Assembly (NCBI GenBank): GCA_020683205.1
Contig: CP085689.1
Location: 1,302,001-1,366,000 of the forward strand
DNA length: 64,000 bases
From: Lentisphaerae bacterium WC36
Lineage (GTDB): Bacteria; Verrucomicrobiota; Lentisphaeria; Victivallales; SZUA-371
Direction of reading: 5' to 3'
Within the stretch, counting starts at the first letter, position 1. Every line of letters begins with the position of its first letter. Position numbers and translations under genes: made by a program. The notes beneath the pieces were generated by a model, which worked only from the letters and a program-made list of their open reading frames with translations, searched no databases and was not told the DNA's origin. Of the stretch, positions 26,630-34,257 are shown in pieces.

Positions 26630-27139
26630 TTAACTATCAATAAATTTTAAAATTATTAGGCGGCTATTTTCGTTAATATGAGTAATTTTAATGCTTAAAA
26701 AATTATTTTTAAGTAACTCTTTAATGCGCACAGGCCATTCTATTAAAGTAAATGCGCTAGGTTCATTTAAAAATTCTTCAATCCCAAATGCTAAAGCTGC
26801 ATGATATCCATCAATGCGATATAAATCTAAATGAAAGAACCATGCTGATCTTTTTGAATAATTTTCTAATTTATACTCTTGAACAATTGTAAATGTTGGG
26901 CTGGATATTGGCTCTGTGATATTTAGTCCACGGGCAAAACCACGGCTGAAAACCGTTTTTCCAGCACCTAAATCACCATCTAAAGTTATTACAGTTCCTA
27001 ATGGTAAAATTTGAGCTAAAGTTTGCGCAAAAAGTTCAGTGTCTGCTTCTGAATTGCTTTCAAAAGAATAATTGACTGTTTTATAATTAAAATTTTTGCT
27101 ATTAGAAAAAATTAAAAAATCATTAATATTTTTAGTCAC
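26630..27139 (-). CDS. tsaE: tRNA threonylcarbamoyladenosine biosynthesis ATPase TsaE
   Basis: TsaE is the ATPase of the TsaBDE complex that makes t6A37 in ANN-decoding tRNAs. The 169-residue protein has Walker A GDLGAGKT near residue 55, SSPTFTIVQEY near 80, the FHLDLYRI motif near 103 and a late IEWPVRI. A 25-residue N-terminal stretch is longer than usual, so an internal start is possible. It overlaps thiL by 8 nt and is the last gene of the antiporter-thiL-tsaE run; tsaB and tsaD are not in the window. Confidence 0.92.
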   Translation of the reverse strand: MTKNINDFLIFSNSKNFNYKTVNYSFESNSEADTELFAQTLAQILPLGTVITLDGDLGAGKTVFSRGFARGLNITEPISSPTFTIVQEYKLENYSKRSAWFFHLDLYRIDGYHAALAFGIEEFLNEPSAFTLIEWPVRIKELLKNNFLSIKITHINENSRLIILKFIDS

Positions 27140-28067
27140 GGTGTATAAATCCTATATTGTCGTTTTCTGATAAAATAGCGCCATTTTCATTTATAACAAC
27201 TTTATTTGGGTATTTTTTAGGTTGTTCTTTTATAATTTTACCAATTTTAGTTAACTCTGTATGAGGGAATGCTTGAGCCCATTTTGTAACAAATTTGGTA
27301 ATTTTATGTGGGGAAATAGTGAAAATTAATTCGTAATCTTCACCATCAGTTAATGCCATTTGAGTTGATGCTTCTTTTCTCAATGGCAATGACTTTTCAT
27401 CAATTTGCAAAACGCAATTTGAAGCAACAGCAATACGTTTGGCATCTAAAATCAAACCATCACTAATATCCATCGCACATTTTGAAAAATTATTTTCCGC
27501 TAAAAATAATCCTTCTTTAAGTCTAGGAGTAAATGTTAAGTGATGATTACTGTGAAATGAGTTTCCTAATTTTCCTGTTACAAAAATAATATCATTAGCT
27601 TGTGCATTATTGCGTAGTAAAATATTTTCAGTTGTCATTTTGCCATAAATTGTTATCGTACAAACTTCAATAATACAGTCATTTTCTGAAACCTTAGCCG
27701 TAGATTTTGCTAAATCTCCGCCCACCATTGCAATATTAAATTTTTGACAACTATTTGCCATTGCTTGATAAAATTGATAGTACCATTCGTTTGCAGAACG
27801 ATTTGAAGCAATTGTCATTACGGCATGAGTTGGAACTCCTCCCATTGCAGCAATATCACTTAAATTTCGTTTTAATAACTTTTCCGCAATTAGTTTAGCA
27901 TCGGTTTCAGGAGTATAATGTACTGTTGATATAACTTGATCAACAGCCATCAAGACATTTGTATTATCGATTTTAACAACCGCGCAATCATCGCCAGGAG
28001 GTACGATAACATCATTGCTTTGTGCCATTTTTGGTATTAAAAATTTTATTAAATTATTTTCATTCAT
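27132..28067 (-). CDS. thiL: Thiamine-monophosphate kinase
   Basis: ThiL phosphorylates thiamine monophosphate to the active cofactor thiamine diphosphate. The 311-residue protein shows the family features PPGDDCAVV near residue 23, the AVDQVISTVHYTP segment, LSDIAAMGGVPTHAVM near 69, VGGDLAKS near 115, and CAMDISDGL near 200. It lies 15 nt downstream of the antiporter gene and overlaps tsaE by 8 nt. No terminator separates it from the antiporter, so its message may share the fluoride-responsive leader unless an internal promoter exists. Confidence 0.93.
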   Translation of the reverse strand: MNENNLIKFLIPKMAQSNDVIVPPGDDCAVVKIDNTNVLMAVDQVISTVHYTPETDAKLIAEKLLKRNLSDIAAMGGVPTHAVMTIASNRSANEWYYQFYQAMANSCQKFNIAMVGGDLAKSTAKVSENDCIIEVCTITIYGKMTTENILLRNNAQANDIIFVTGKLGNSFHSNHHLTFTPRLKEGLFLAENNFSKCAMDISDGLILDAKRIAVASNCVLQIDEKSLPLRKEASTQMALTDGEDYELIFTISPHKITKFVTKWAQAFPHTELTKIGKIIKEQPKKYPNKVVINENGAILSENDNIGFIHRD

Positions 28068-28082
28068 TATAAAAAATATTTG

Positions 28083-29297
28083 TTAAGTGTTTTTTTTGTT
28101 GCACTCAAGAAATCTTTCACCCGTAAATTTAATTAAAAAAGAGCCTAGAGGTGCAGTTACAATAATACTTAAAACTGCAATTGCCAAAATTTTATCGCCA
28201 TATTCGACTCCTTCTGACAAAGGAATTGCTCCAATTGCAGCTTGAACTGTTGCTTTAGGTAGATAAGCAAATGCGCAAAATAATTTCTCTTTTTTATTTA
28301 ATTGACTGCCTATTAAGGCGATGTAAACTCCAATGCTACGTGCTAATAAACCAATAATAATGATTATTAAACCAATAAGTCCTGCGTTAAACATAACTTT
28401 TATGTCAACCGCTGCACCAATTAAGACAAATAGCACCACTTCAGCTAAAATCCATGCCTTGTTGAATTTATTGGCTAATTCATTCGCAATTTTTGAATCT
28501 AATTCTAAAAGGATAAAACCAACCGCCATAATTCCTAATAAACTTGCAATAGGAAAAATTTCTATATGCTCTAAATTATTAAATAAAATTGCTACGACCA
28601 TAAATAATATTGCTTTTTTTGTAGCTCGCATTGGAATAAATTTAAATAAATAATGTAGCGCAAAACCGATTGTTGTTCCAATTAAAACACCAGTAAAAAT
28701 ACTTAGCGGAATGTTTCCTAACTGTAAAATCAAATTATCTGATGCTCCTAACTTCATTGCTAGTAATGATGAAAATATAGTGATTGCAAAAACATCATCA
28801 ACTGATGCTCCTGCTAAAATTAAAGTTGGAATTTCTTTACGTTGACCAAATTTGCGTTCTTTTAGATCTAACATTTGTGGAACCACCACTGCTGGAGATA
28901 CTGCGGCAATAATAAAACCTAAAATCCCTGAGGTAATAAAATCCATTTTTAATAAGTAATGTGCTACTATTGTAATTGTAGCACCTTCAAAAATTCCTGG
29001 AATACAACTCATTGTTGCTGCAGGAATGCCAACTTTATTTAATGTTTTTTTGCTGATGCCTAACCCGGCACGAATCAAAATAATAATCAAAGCAGCATTA
29101 CGTAAATCTTTTGAAATCCCTAATTCATCATTTAATATTGATGCATCAATATAATTAATACAATGAGGGCCTAATAAAATTCCTACCAAAATCATTCCCA
29201 ATATTCCGGGAATTTTTATTTTTTCAAATAATGCTCTGGCAATTAAAGCAATAATAACGACAATTGAAAAATTAACTAGCATCTTAATCTTCTCCAT
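28083..29297 (-). CDS. Cation:proton antiporter (CPA family), under a fluoride riboswitch
   Basis: A 404-residue membrane protein with about 12 hydrophobic segments, of the Kef/NhaP-like sodium-proton exchanger superfamily. Residues near 55-80 (NDELGISKDLRNAALIIILI) and the ASVDDVFAITIF segment near 175, with its paired aspartates, match the ion-binding core of these antiporters. There is no C-terminal TrkA domain. The leader carries a fluoride aptamer, so the physiological task is probably coping with fluoride, either by exporting it or by correcting ion and pH balance. Ribosome binding site GGAG is close before the ATG. thiL and tsaE follow. Confidence 0.88.
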   Translation of the reverse strand: MEKIKMLVNFSIVVIIALIARALFEKIKIPGILGMILVGILLGPHCINYIDASILNDELGISKDLRNAALIIILIRAGLGISKKTLNKVGIPAATMSCIPGIFEGATITIVAHYLLKMDFITSGILGFIIAAVSPAVVVPQMLDLKERKFGQRKEIPTLILAGASVDDVFAITIFSSLLAMKLGASDNLILQLGNIPLSIFTGVLIGTTIGFALHYLFKFIPMRATKKAILFMVVAILFNNLEHIEIFPIASLLGIMAVGFILLELDSKIANELANKFNKAWILAEVVLFVLIGAAVDIKVMFNAGLIGLIIIIIGLLARSIGVYIALIGSQLNKKEKLFCAFAYLPKATVQAAIGAIPLSEGVEYGDKILAIAVLSIIVTAPLGSFLIKFTGERFLECNKKNT

Positions 29298-29317
29298 AAA
29301 ATTTGCTGAATTGAAGC

Positions 29318-29344
29318 AAAAAAAAAATCGCCCAAATCGGCGAT
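29318..29344 (-). terminator. Intrinsic terminator in the antiporter leader (riboswitch expression platform)
   Basis: On the minus strand ATCGCC and GGCGAT pair around a 6-nt loop and run into nine Ts, 20 nt before the antiporter ATG. Its position between aptamer and gene indicates premature termination as the control step. Confidence 0.85.
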
Positions 29345-29432
29345 GAAATCATATATATTTTTGATGACTCACCACAATTAACAACTTTTAATTAATTGTT
29401 TTAATACAATTAATTAATTCAAAAATTAACTA

Positions 29433-29490
29433 CAGTAGGAATCATCAGCCACTTAGGCAGTTCTTTTACAAGGGAGAAATCCATTCCCTT
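29433..29490 (-). ncRNA. Fluoride (crcB) riboswitch aptamer
   Basis: The minus-strand RNA reads AAGGGAAUGGAUUUCUCCCU, then UUGUAAAAGAACUGCC, a short loop, and GGCUGAUGAUUCCUAC. This matches the crcB/fluoride aptamer: a GG.GAUGG-like 5' side, CUCC closing the first stem, a purine-rich linker, a GC stem, and the near-invariant GCUGAUGA.nCCUAC 3' side. The P. syringae and T. petrophila aptamers, from memory, align along the whole length. One U-U mismatch occurs in the stem formed by GGAUU and AUUCC. A segment downstream (GAGUCAUCA, about 29364-29372) can pair with UGAUGAUUC of the aptamer, a possible switch. Confidence 0.85.
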
Positions 29491-29500
29491 AATGTTAACA

Positions 29501-29529
29501 ATTATACATTGAGAATTTGAAAATTGCAA
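29501..29529 (-). promoter_or_regulatory. Sigma70 promoter of the riboswitch-antiporter operon
   Basis: TTGCAA (29524-29529) and a perfect TATAAT (29501-29506) with a 17-nt spacer on the minus strand. Transcription would start at about 29494, a few bases before the aptamer. Confidence 0.85.
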
Positions 29530-29546
29530 ATTATCTTTTACTTTAT

Positions 29547-29574
29547 TTGATTTTTATTATTATTTTGTTATACT
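29547..29574 (+). promoter_or_regulatory. Predicted sigma70 promoter of the GyrI-like gene
   Basis: TTGATT (29547-29552) and TATACT (29569-29574) with a 16-nt spacer, about 38 nt before the GTG start. It diverges from the riboswitch promoter. Confidence 0.6.
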
Positions 29575-29612
29575 TAAGTAATTATTAAAAAAAATAAAAA
29601 GAGGTGTAACTG

Positions 29613-30119
29613 GTGAAAAAAATTGAAATAAAAGAATTAACAGGAATGAAGTATATTGCAATAAAAAAATATATTCCCGTTTATAAAATGCCATTTTTCT
29701 TTAAAAAATCATTTAAAATTTTACAAAATACTATCAAAGATATTTCCGCCGATAATAAATTTTTTGCTCGTTATTCAAATATTGATTGGGATACTGTTGA
29801 GTGTCAAAAAGGTTTTTTAGGTGCGTTAAAAGGGATATTTAAAAAATTTGATATTGAAGTTGCAATTTCTTTCGCAGAAAAACCTGATAATTTAGAGTCT
29901 AGTATTATTTGTTCTGAGTTTGAAACAGTTCCTAAGTCCTTGCAGTGTGTTCATGTTGGACCATATCATAAAATCGCCGATACTTATAAAATTATGATGG
30001 AATTTGCTCAACAAAATAATTTAATAATAGAAAATGAAACCTTTGAAATTTACTTAAATGACCCTAAAATTGTTAAGGCCGAAAATTTAGAAACTTTAGT
30101 TATTTTGCCTTTGAAGTAG
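29613..30119 (+). CDS. GyrI-like small-molecule-binding domain protein
   Basis: A 168-residue stand-alone effector-binding domain of the GyrI/SBMC (COG3449/COG4978) type. It has the expected repeat of a beta strand plus helix, with LQCVHVGPYHKIADTYKIMM near residue 110 and a C-terminal FEIYLNDP...ETLVILPL. Such domains bind or hydrolyse small hydrophobic compounds and are often fused to AraC regulators; here no DNA-binding part is present. The start is GTG with GAGGTG 6 nt upstream. It sits alone between a divergent promoter and a strong terminator. Confidence 0.83.
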   Translation: MKKIEIKELTGMKYIAIKKYIPVYKMPFFFKKSFKILQNTIKDISADNKFFARYSNIDWDTVECQKGFLGALKGIFKKFDIEVAISFAEKPDNLESSIICSEFETVPKSLQCVHVGPYHKIADTYKIMMEFAQQNNLIIENETFEIYLNDPKIVKAENLETLVILPLK

Positions 30120-30145
30120 TAGCTTTTAGTGAATATTTATTACTA

Positions 30146-30180
30146 AAAGAAGAGGAGTTACAACTCCTCTTCTTTATTTT
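30146..30180. terminator. Strong bidirectional terminator between GyrI-like gene and trmB
   Basis: A perfect 14-bp stem (AAAGAAGAGGAGTT / AACTCCTCTTCTTT, nominal 2-nt loop) flanked by A and T runs. It lies between two convergent stops. Confidence 0.9.
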
Positions 30181-30210
30181 TAATATGGTAATGTTCTTTA
30201 AAGTATAAAG

Positions 30211-30828
30211 TTAAAATGCTTTGTTTTTTACCCATGCAACATGGTGAACTTTTTTTCCTTGTTCATTCCAGCGAATTTCAAAATCACTTTTAATTCCAGC
30301 AATGTCGGCTAATTTATCATCATTACGAGTAAACAATGGGGTTTTGTCCATAATGCGGCATACAGCTTCAAAATATGGTTCGTCATCAGATGAAAAGTGA
30401 AAAATTCCATCTTTTTTTAGTACACGATTAATTTGCATTAAAAAATCTGAACACATTAAACGATTGCCACGATGGCGCTCCTTTGGCCATGGATCAGGGC
30501 ATAGAAGGTGGACTCGTTCTAGCATTTCATCGCCAATAATAGACGCTAGAAGGTGACGTGCTTCGACCCTTAAGGGGATAATATTATCCACATCTTCACG
30601 CAAGTTACGCTTGGTTAATTTTCTTAAACGCCCAATCATCACGTCGGCTGCTAAAATAGTTTTATTCGGAAATAATTTTGCTAAACGAGTTGTGAAACTA
30701 CCTTTGCCACAGCCTAAATCTAGTTCAATAGAACGATCCCGAGCATCTTCTAAACCTTCAATATCTGTTAACTTGCAATATGATTGCGTCAAAATTTTTA
30801 TATATTTATCTTCTGGTTTATCTAACAT
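30211..30828 (-). CDS. trmB: tRNA (guanine-N7)-methyltransferase
   Basis: TrmB makes m7G46 in the variable loop of tRNAs with SAM. The 205-residue length is normal. Motif I is ELDLGCGKGSFTTRL near residue 37, and the family signature LLCPDPWPKERHRGNRL is near 130, followed by VLKKDGIFHFSSDDEPYFE. The C-terminal part has SDFEIRWNEQGKKVHHVAW, as expected for the substrate-binding end. It is divergent from the rpiB-glyA fusion gene and ends at a shared terminator. Confidence 0.95.
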   Translation of the reverse strand: MLDKPEDKYIKILTQSYCKLTDIEGLEDARDRSIELDLGCGKGSFTTRLAKLFPNKTILAADVMIGRLRKLTKRNLREDVDNIIPLRVEARHLLASIIGDEMLERVHLLCPDPWPKERHRGNRLMCSDFLMQINRVLKKDGIFHFSSDDEPYFEAVCRIMDKTPLFTRNDDKLADIAGIKSDFEIRWNEQGKKVHHVAWVKNKAF

Positions 30829-31058
30829 TGTTATTTTTATCCATAATTTATTGTCTTTTTATATGTAAAATCTTAAAATATGTGTTAATTTACCATTTAA
30901 CAATATACTATTAGTTTAAATTTGCAAAAAAATATTTGCGATTTTAATTTAAAGATTTAATTTAATATGATAATATTGTTTTAACAATAAAATAAAAATA
31001 ACAAAATTAAAAATATTTTAAATAATTATAATAATTTTTATCGGAGGATAAAGACGTT

Positions 31059-32780
31059 ATGAGTCGTATTGTAGACTGGACAAAGAATGAAAATTTAACT
31101 GTTGCGATCGCTTCTGACCACGGTGGTTTTGACGTAAAAGCAAAAGTTGTCGAATTTTGTAATAGTAAAAATTTAAACGTTGTAGACTGTGGACCTACTC
31201 TTTTTGATGCAGAGGATGATTATACAGATTTTGCAACAGTTGCTGCAAGAAAAGTTTCATTAGGTGAGGCTGATTGTGGTATTTTGATTTGCCGTTCAGG
31301 AGTTGGAATGGCTATTGCTGCAAATCGCTTTAATAATGTGCGTGCTGCATTATCAATTAAAGAAGTTGTTGCAGAAAAAAGTCGTGACCATAACTGTAGT
31401 AATGTGCTAGTTTTAGGTGCTGATGAATGTAGTGAAGAAGAGTTGTTTGCAATTATTGAAAAATGGTTTGCTACTCCTTTTGACGGAGGTGATCGTCACG
31501 TTCGTCGTTTGGAAAAAATTGAGGTTCAATCTTATGATGATATCGCAGCAATTCGCTCTGCGGATCCAGCTATTGCAAAAATTATTGATAAAGAGGCGGT
31601 TCGTCAAGATGAAGGTATCGAACTAATTGCGTCTGAAAATTTTACAAGTTGTGCAATTCGTGCGGCTCAAGGTAGTGTTTTAACGAACAAATATGCTGAA
31701 GGTTACCCTGGTAAACGTTACTACAATGGTTGCGAATATGTTGATGAAGCCGAACAATTAGCAATTGACAGAGCATGTGAATTATTTGGTGCTGAGGCTG
31801 CGAATGTTCAAGCTCACTCTGGTTCTCAAGCAAATATGGCTGCATATTTTGCGTTGGTTGAGCCAGGTGACACTGTTTTAGCAATGAGCTTAGATCATGG
31901 TGGTCACTTAACTCACGGTCACAAAATGAATTTCAGTGGTATGTTATACAATATCGTTGCTTACGGTGTAGATAAAGAAACTGAAGCTATTGACTATGAC
32001 GAAGTAGAGCGTTTAGCTTTAGAATGTAAACCAAAAATGATTGTTGCTGGTGCAAGTGCTTACCCTCGTGAGTTAAACTTCCCACGTTTACGTGAAATCG
32101 CTGATAAGGTTGATGCAAAATTATTTGTTGATATGGCTCACATTGCAGGTTTAGTTGCTGCTGGTGTTCACCCAAGTCCAGTTCCTTATGCTGATATTGT
32201 AACAAGTACTACTCACAAAACTTTACGTGGACCTCGTTCTGGTCTTATTCTTTGTAAGGAGGAGTATATTAAGAAGATTAATTCAAAAGTTTTCCCTGGC
32301 TTACAAGGTGGTCCTTTAATGCACGTTATTGCTGCAAAAGCAATCTGTTTCAAAGAAGCGATGAGTGAAGATTTCAAAACTTATCAGCAACAGGTTAAGT
32401 TAAATGCGGCGAAATTAGCTGATGAACTAGCTCAACGTGGTTATAGAATTTGCTCTGGTGGTACTGATAATCACTTATTATTGGTTGATTTACAGCCTAA
32501 AGGTGTAACGGGTAAAGAAGTTGCAACTATTTTAGACAAAGCAATGATTACTGTTAATAAAAATATGATTCCATTTGACCCAGCAAGCCCATTCGTAACA
32601 AGTGGTATTCGTATTGGTACACCAGCTGTTACAACTCGTGGTATGAAAGAAGCTGACATGGTGAATATCGCTGACTTTATTGATCGTGCTATTACTGCGG
32701 GCGATAATGAAGACGCATTAAAGTCAATTGCTAAAGAGGTATGTGAATTTACTCGTGCATTCCCAATGCCACAATTTTAA
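31059..32780 (+). CDS. glyA: Fused ribose-5-phosphate isomerase B and serine hydroxymethyltransferase
   Basis: A 573-residue fusion. Residues 14-150 are RpiB ([14 protein letters not shown], the catalytic-cysteine loop [27 protein letters not shown]), which interconverts ribose-5-P and ribulose-5-P. Residues 165-573 are a complete SHMT, which turns serine and tetrahydrofolate into glycine and methylene-THF: [20 protein letters not shown], the [13 protein letters not shown] aspartate region, and [13 protein letters not shown] with the PLP lysine at about K387. The RpiB loop has CRSG where CGTG is usual. GGAGGA precedes the ATG and no internal ribosome site is evident at the join. serS follows after 24 nt. 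Unfused rpiB and glyA are neighbours in many bacteria. Confidence 0.95.
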   Translation: MSRIVDWTKNENLTVAIASDHGGFDVKAKVVEFCNSKNLNVVDCGPTLFDAEDDYTDFATVAARKVSLGEADCGILICRSGVGMAIAANRFNNVRAALSIKEVVAEKSRDHNCSNVLVLGADECSEEELFAIIEKWFATPFDGGDRHVRRLEKIEVQSYDDIAAIRSADPAIAKIIDKEAVRQDEGIELIASENFTSCAIRAAQGSVLTNKYAEGYPGKRYYNGCEYVDEAEQLAIDRACELFGAEAANVQAHSGSQANMAAYFALVEPGDTVLAMSLDHGGHLTHGHKMNFSGMLYNIVAYGVDKETEAIDYDEVERLALECKPKMIVAGASAYPRELNFPRLREIADKVDAKLFVDMAHIAGLVAAGVHPSPVPYADIVTSTTHKTLRGPRSGLILCKEEYIKKINSKVFPGLQGGPLMHVIAAKAICFKEAMSEDFKTYQQQVKLNAAKLADELAQRGYRICSGGTDNHLLLVDLQPKGVTGKEVATILDKAMITVNKNMIPFDPASPFVTSGIRIGTPAVTTRGMKEADMVNIADFIDRAITAGDNEDALKSIAKEVCEFTRAFPMPQF

Positions 32781-32804
32781 TTTGTACATTAAGGAATTTT
32801 TAAA

Positions 32805-34052
32805 ATGATTGATAGAAAAATTTTACGTGAAAATCCAGAAGTTGTTATTGAGTCATGTAAGCGTCGTGGTGATGATATTGATGTAATGGAAATGGTTGCG
32901 TTAGATAAGAAAGAACGTGAGCTGAAGACTAAAGTTGAAGAACTTCGTGGAGAGCGTAATCGTTTGAGTAAAGAATGTCGTACCAACCCGGAAGCTCGTG
33001 AGCAAGTTAAAGAATTAAAAATTACTTTAGGTGCTTTAGAGCATGAATTGAATGACGTTGAAGCTTCATTAACTGAAAAAATGGGTTGGTTGCCAAATTT
33101 AATTGGTGATGATGTACCAGATGGTAGTGATGAAGATTCTAATGAAGAATTACGCAAAGTTGGTGAAATTCCCAAATTTGATTTCAAGGTTCGCGATCAT
33201 CAAGAATTAGGCGAATTATTAGATATTATTGATACAAAACGTGGTGCAAAAGTTGCTCAAAGTGGTTTTTACTACTGGAAAGGAAAGGGTGCACAGCTTT
33301 GCAATGCATTGTTTTTCTGGGTTCAAATGGAGTTATGCAAACGCAATTTTACCTCTTTTATTACTCCATGTGCTGCTAAAGAAAAAACTTTATATGGTAC
33401 GGGATATTTGCCATTTTTTGCCGATCAGACTTACTCTTTAGAGAATGAAGACTTAGCATTGATTGGGACAAGCGAGCAAACTTTAGTTGGTTATCATGCT
33501 GATGAGGTTTTACCTAAAGAGCAATTGCCATATTGTTATACTGCTTTTTCACCATGTTTTAGAACAGAAGCTGGTAGTTATGGTAAAGAATCTCGAGGCA
33601 TTTTCCGCGTGCACCAATTTCATAAAGTAGAGCAAATCGTTTTCTGTGCTCCAGAGGATTCTCCGAAAATGCATCAAATGTGTTTAGAGAATGAAGAATA
33701 CTTATTGCAACAATTAGGTATTCCATATCGTGTTGTTAATGTATGCATTGGAGATATGGGAGCTCCAGGATTTAAGAAATTTGATATTGAAGCATGGTTT
33801 AGTGCATACAATGGCTATCGTGAAGTGACTTCAAATACTAATTTAACTGAATTCCAATCTCGTCGTCTAAATGTTCGTTACAAGAGTAAAGATAATGAGC
33901 GTGGCTATGTTCATACAATTAGTGCTACTGCAGTTACTGATCGTGTGGCTATTGCAATTATTGAAAATAATCAGCAGGAAGATGGTACAATTATTATTCC
34001 TGAAGTTTTAAGGCCATTTACAGGTTTCGATAAGATTGAACCAGTAAAATAA
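32805..34052 (+). CDS. serS: Seryl-tRNA synthetase
   Basis: SerRS charges tRNA-Ser, and on special tRNAs provides the serine for selenocysteine. The 415-residue protein has the N-terminal antiparallel coiled coil (residues 25-100, KKERELKTKVEELRGERNRL) and class II motifs: motif 2 in CFRTEAGSYGKESRGIFRVH near 262 and motif 3 in GSG-like TDRVAIAIIENNQ near 388. The TSEQT and EVTSNTNLTEFQSRR signatures are present. It starts 24 nt after the rpiB-glyA stop and so probably shares its message, linking serine metabolism with serine charging. A terminator follows. Confidence 0.96.
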   Translation: MIDRKILRENPEVVIESCKRRGDDIDVMEMVALDKKERELKTKVEELRGERNRLSKECRTNPEAREQVKELKITLGALEHELNDVEASLTEKMGWLPNLIGDDVPDGSDEDSNEELRKVGEIPKFDFKVRDHQELGELLDIIDTKRGAKVAQSGFYYWKGKGAQLCNALFFWVQMELCKRNFTSFITPCAAKEKTLYGTGYLPFFADQTYSLENEDLALIGTSEQTLVGYHADEVLPKEQLPYCYTAFSPCFRTEAGSYGKESRGIFRVHQFHKVEQIVFCAPEDSPKMHQMCLENEEYLLQQLGIPYRVVNVCIGDMGAPGFKKFDIEAWFSAYNGYREVTSNTNLTEFQSRRLNVRYKSKDNERGYVHTISATAVTDRVAIAIIENNQQEDGTIIIPEVLRPFTGFDKIEPVK

Positions 34053-34072
34053 TAACTGGCAATTTTATGATT

Positions 34073-34109
34073 AAAAAGACATTCATTGTATAATGGATGT
34101 CTTTTTTTT
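34073..34109 (+). terminator. Intrinsic terminator after serS
   Basis: AAAAGACATTCATT pairs with AATGGATGTCTTTT (one G-T pair) around a 3-5 nt loop and runs into eight Ts. Confidence 0.88.
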
Positions 34110-34257
34110 GTGCTTTAGTGATTTTATTAAAAAGTTAACGTGAATTTTATTCTGCTATAATTATTGTTTAATTGTTTGCTAATAAAAGAGTTGTATTTTT
34201 ACTAGAAAGTTGGCATTTTATTTGCTATATGTTTTTTAAAAAACAACGAGGTTTATT

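Noticed and set aside
30869-31058. Glycine or THF riboswitch before the glyA fusion
   Set aside because: The leader is almost entirely A/T and shows none of the conserved GC-bearing core segments of those riboswitches.
31413-32205. Several open frames opposite the rpiB-glyA gene
   Set aside because: They are shadows of a strongly conserved coding frame and have no ribosome binding sites or recognisable motifs.
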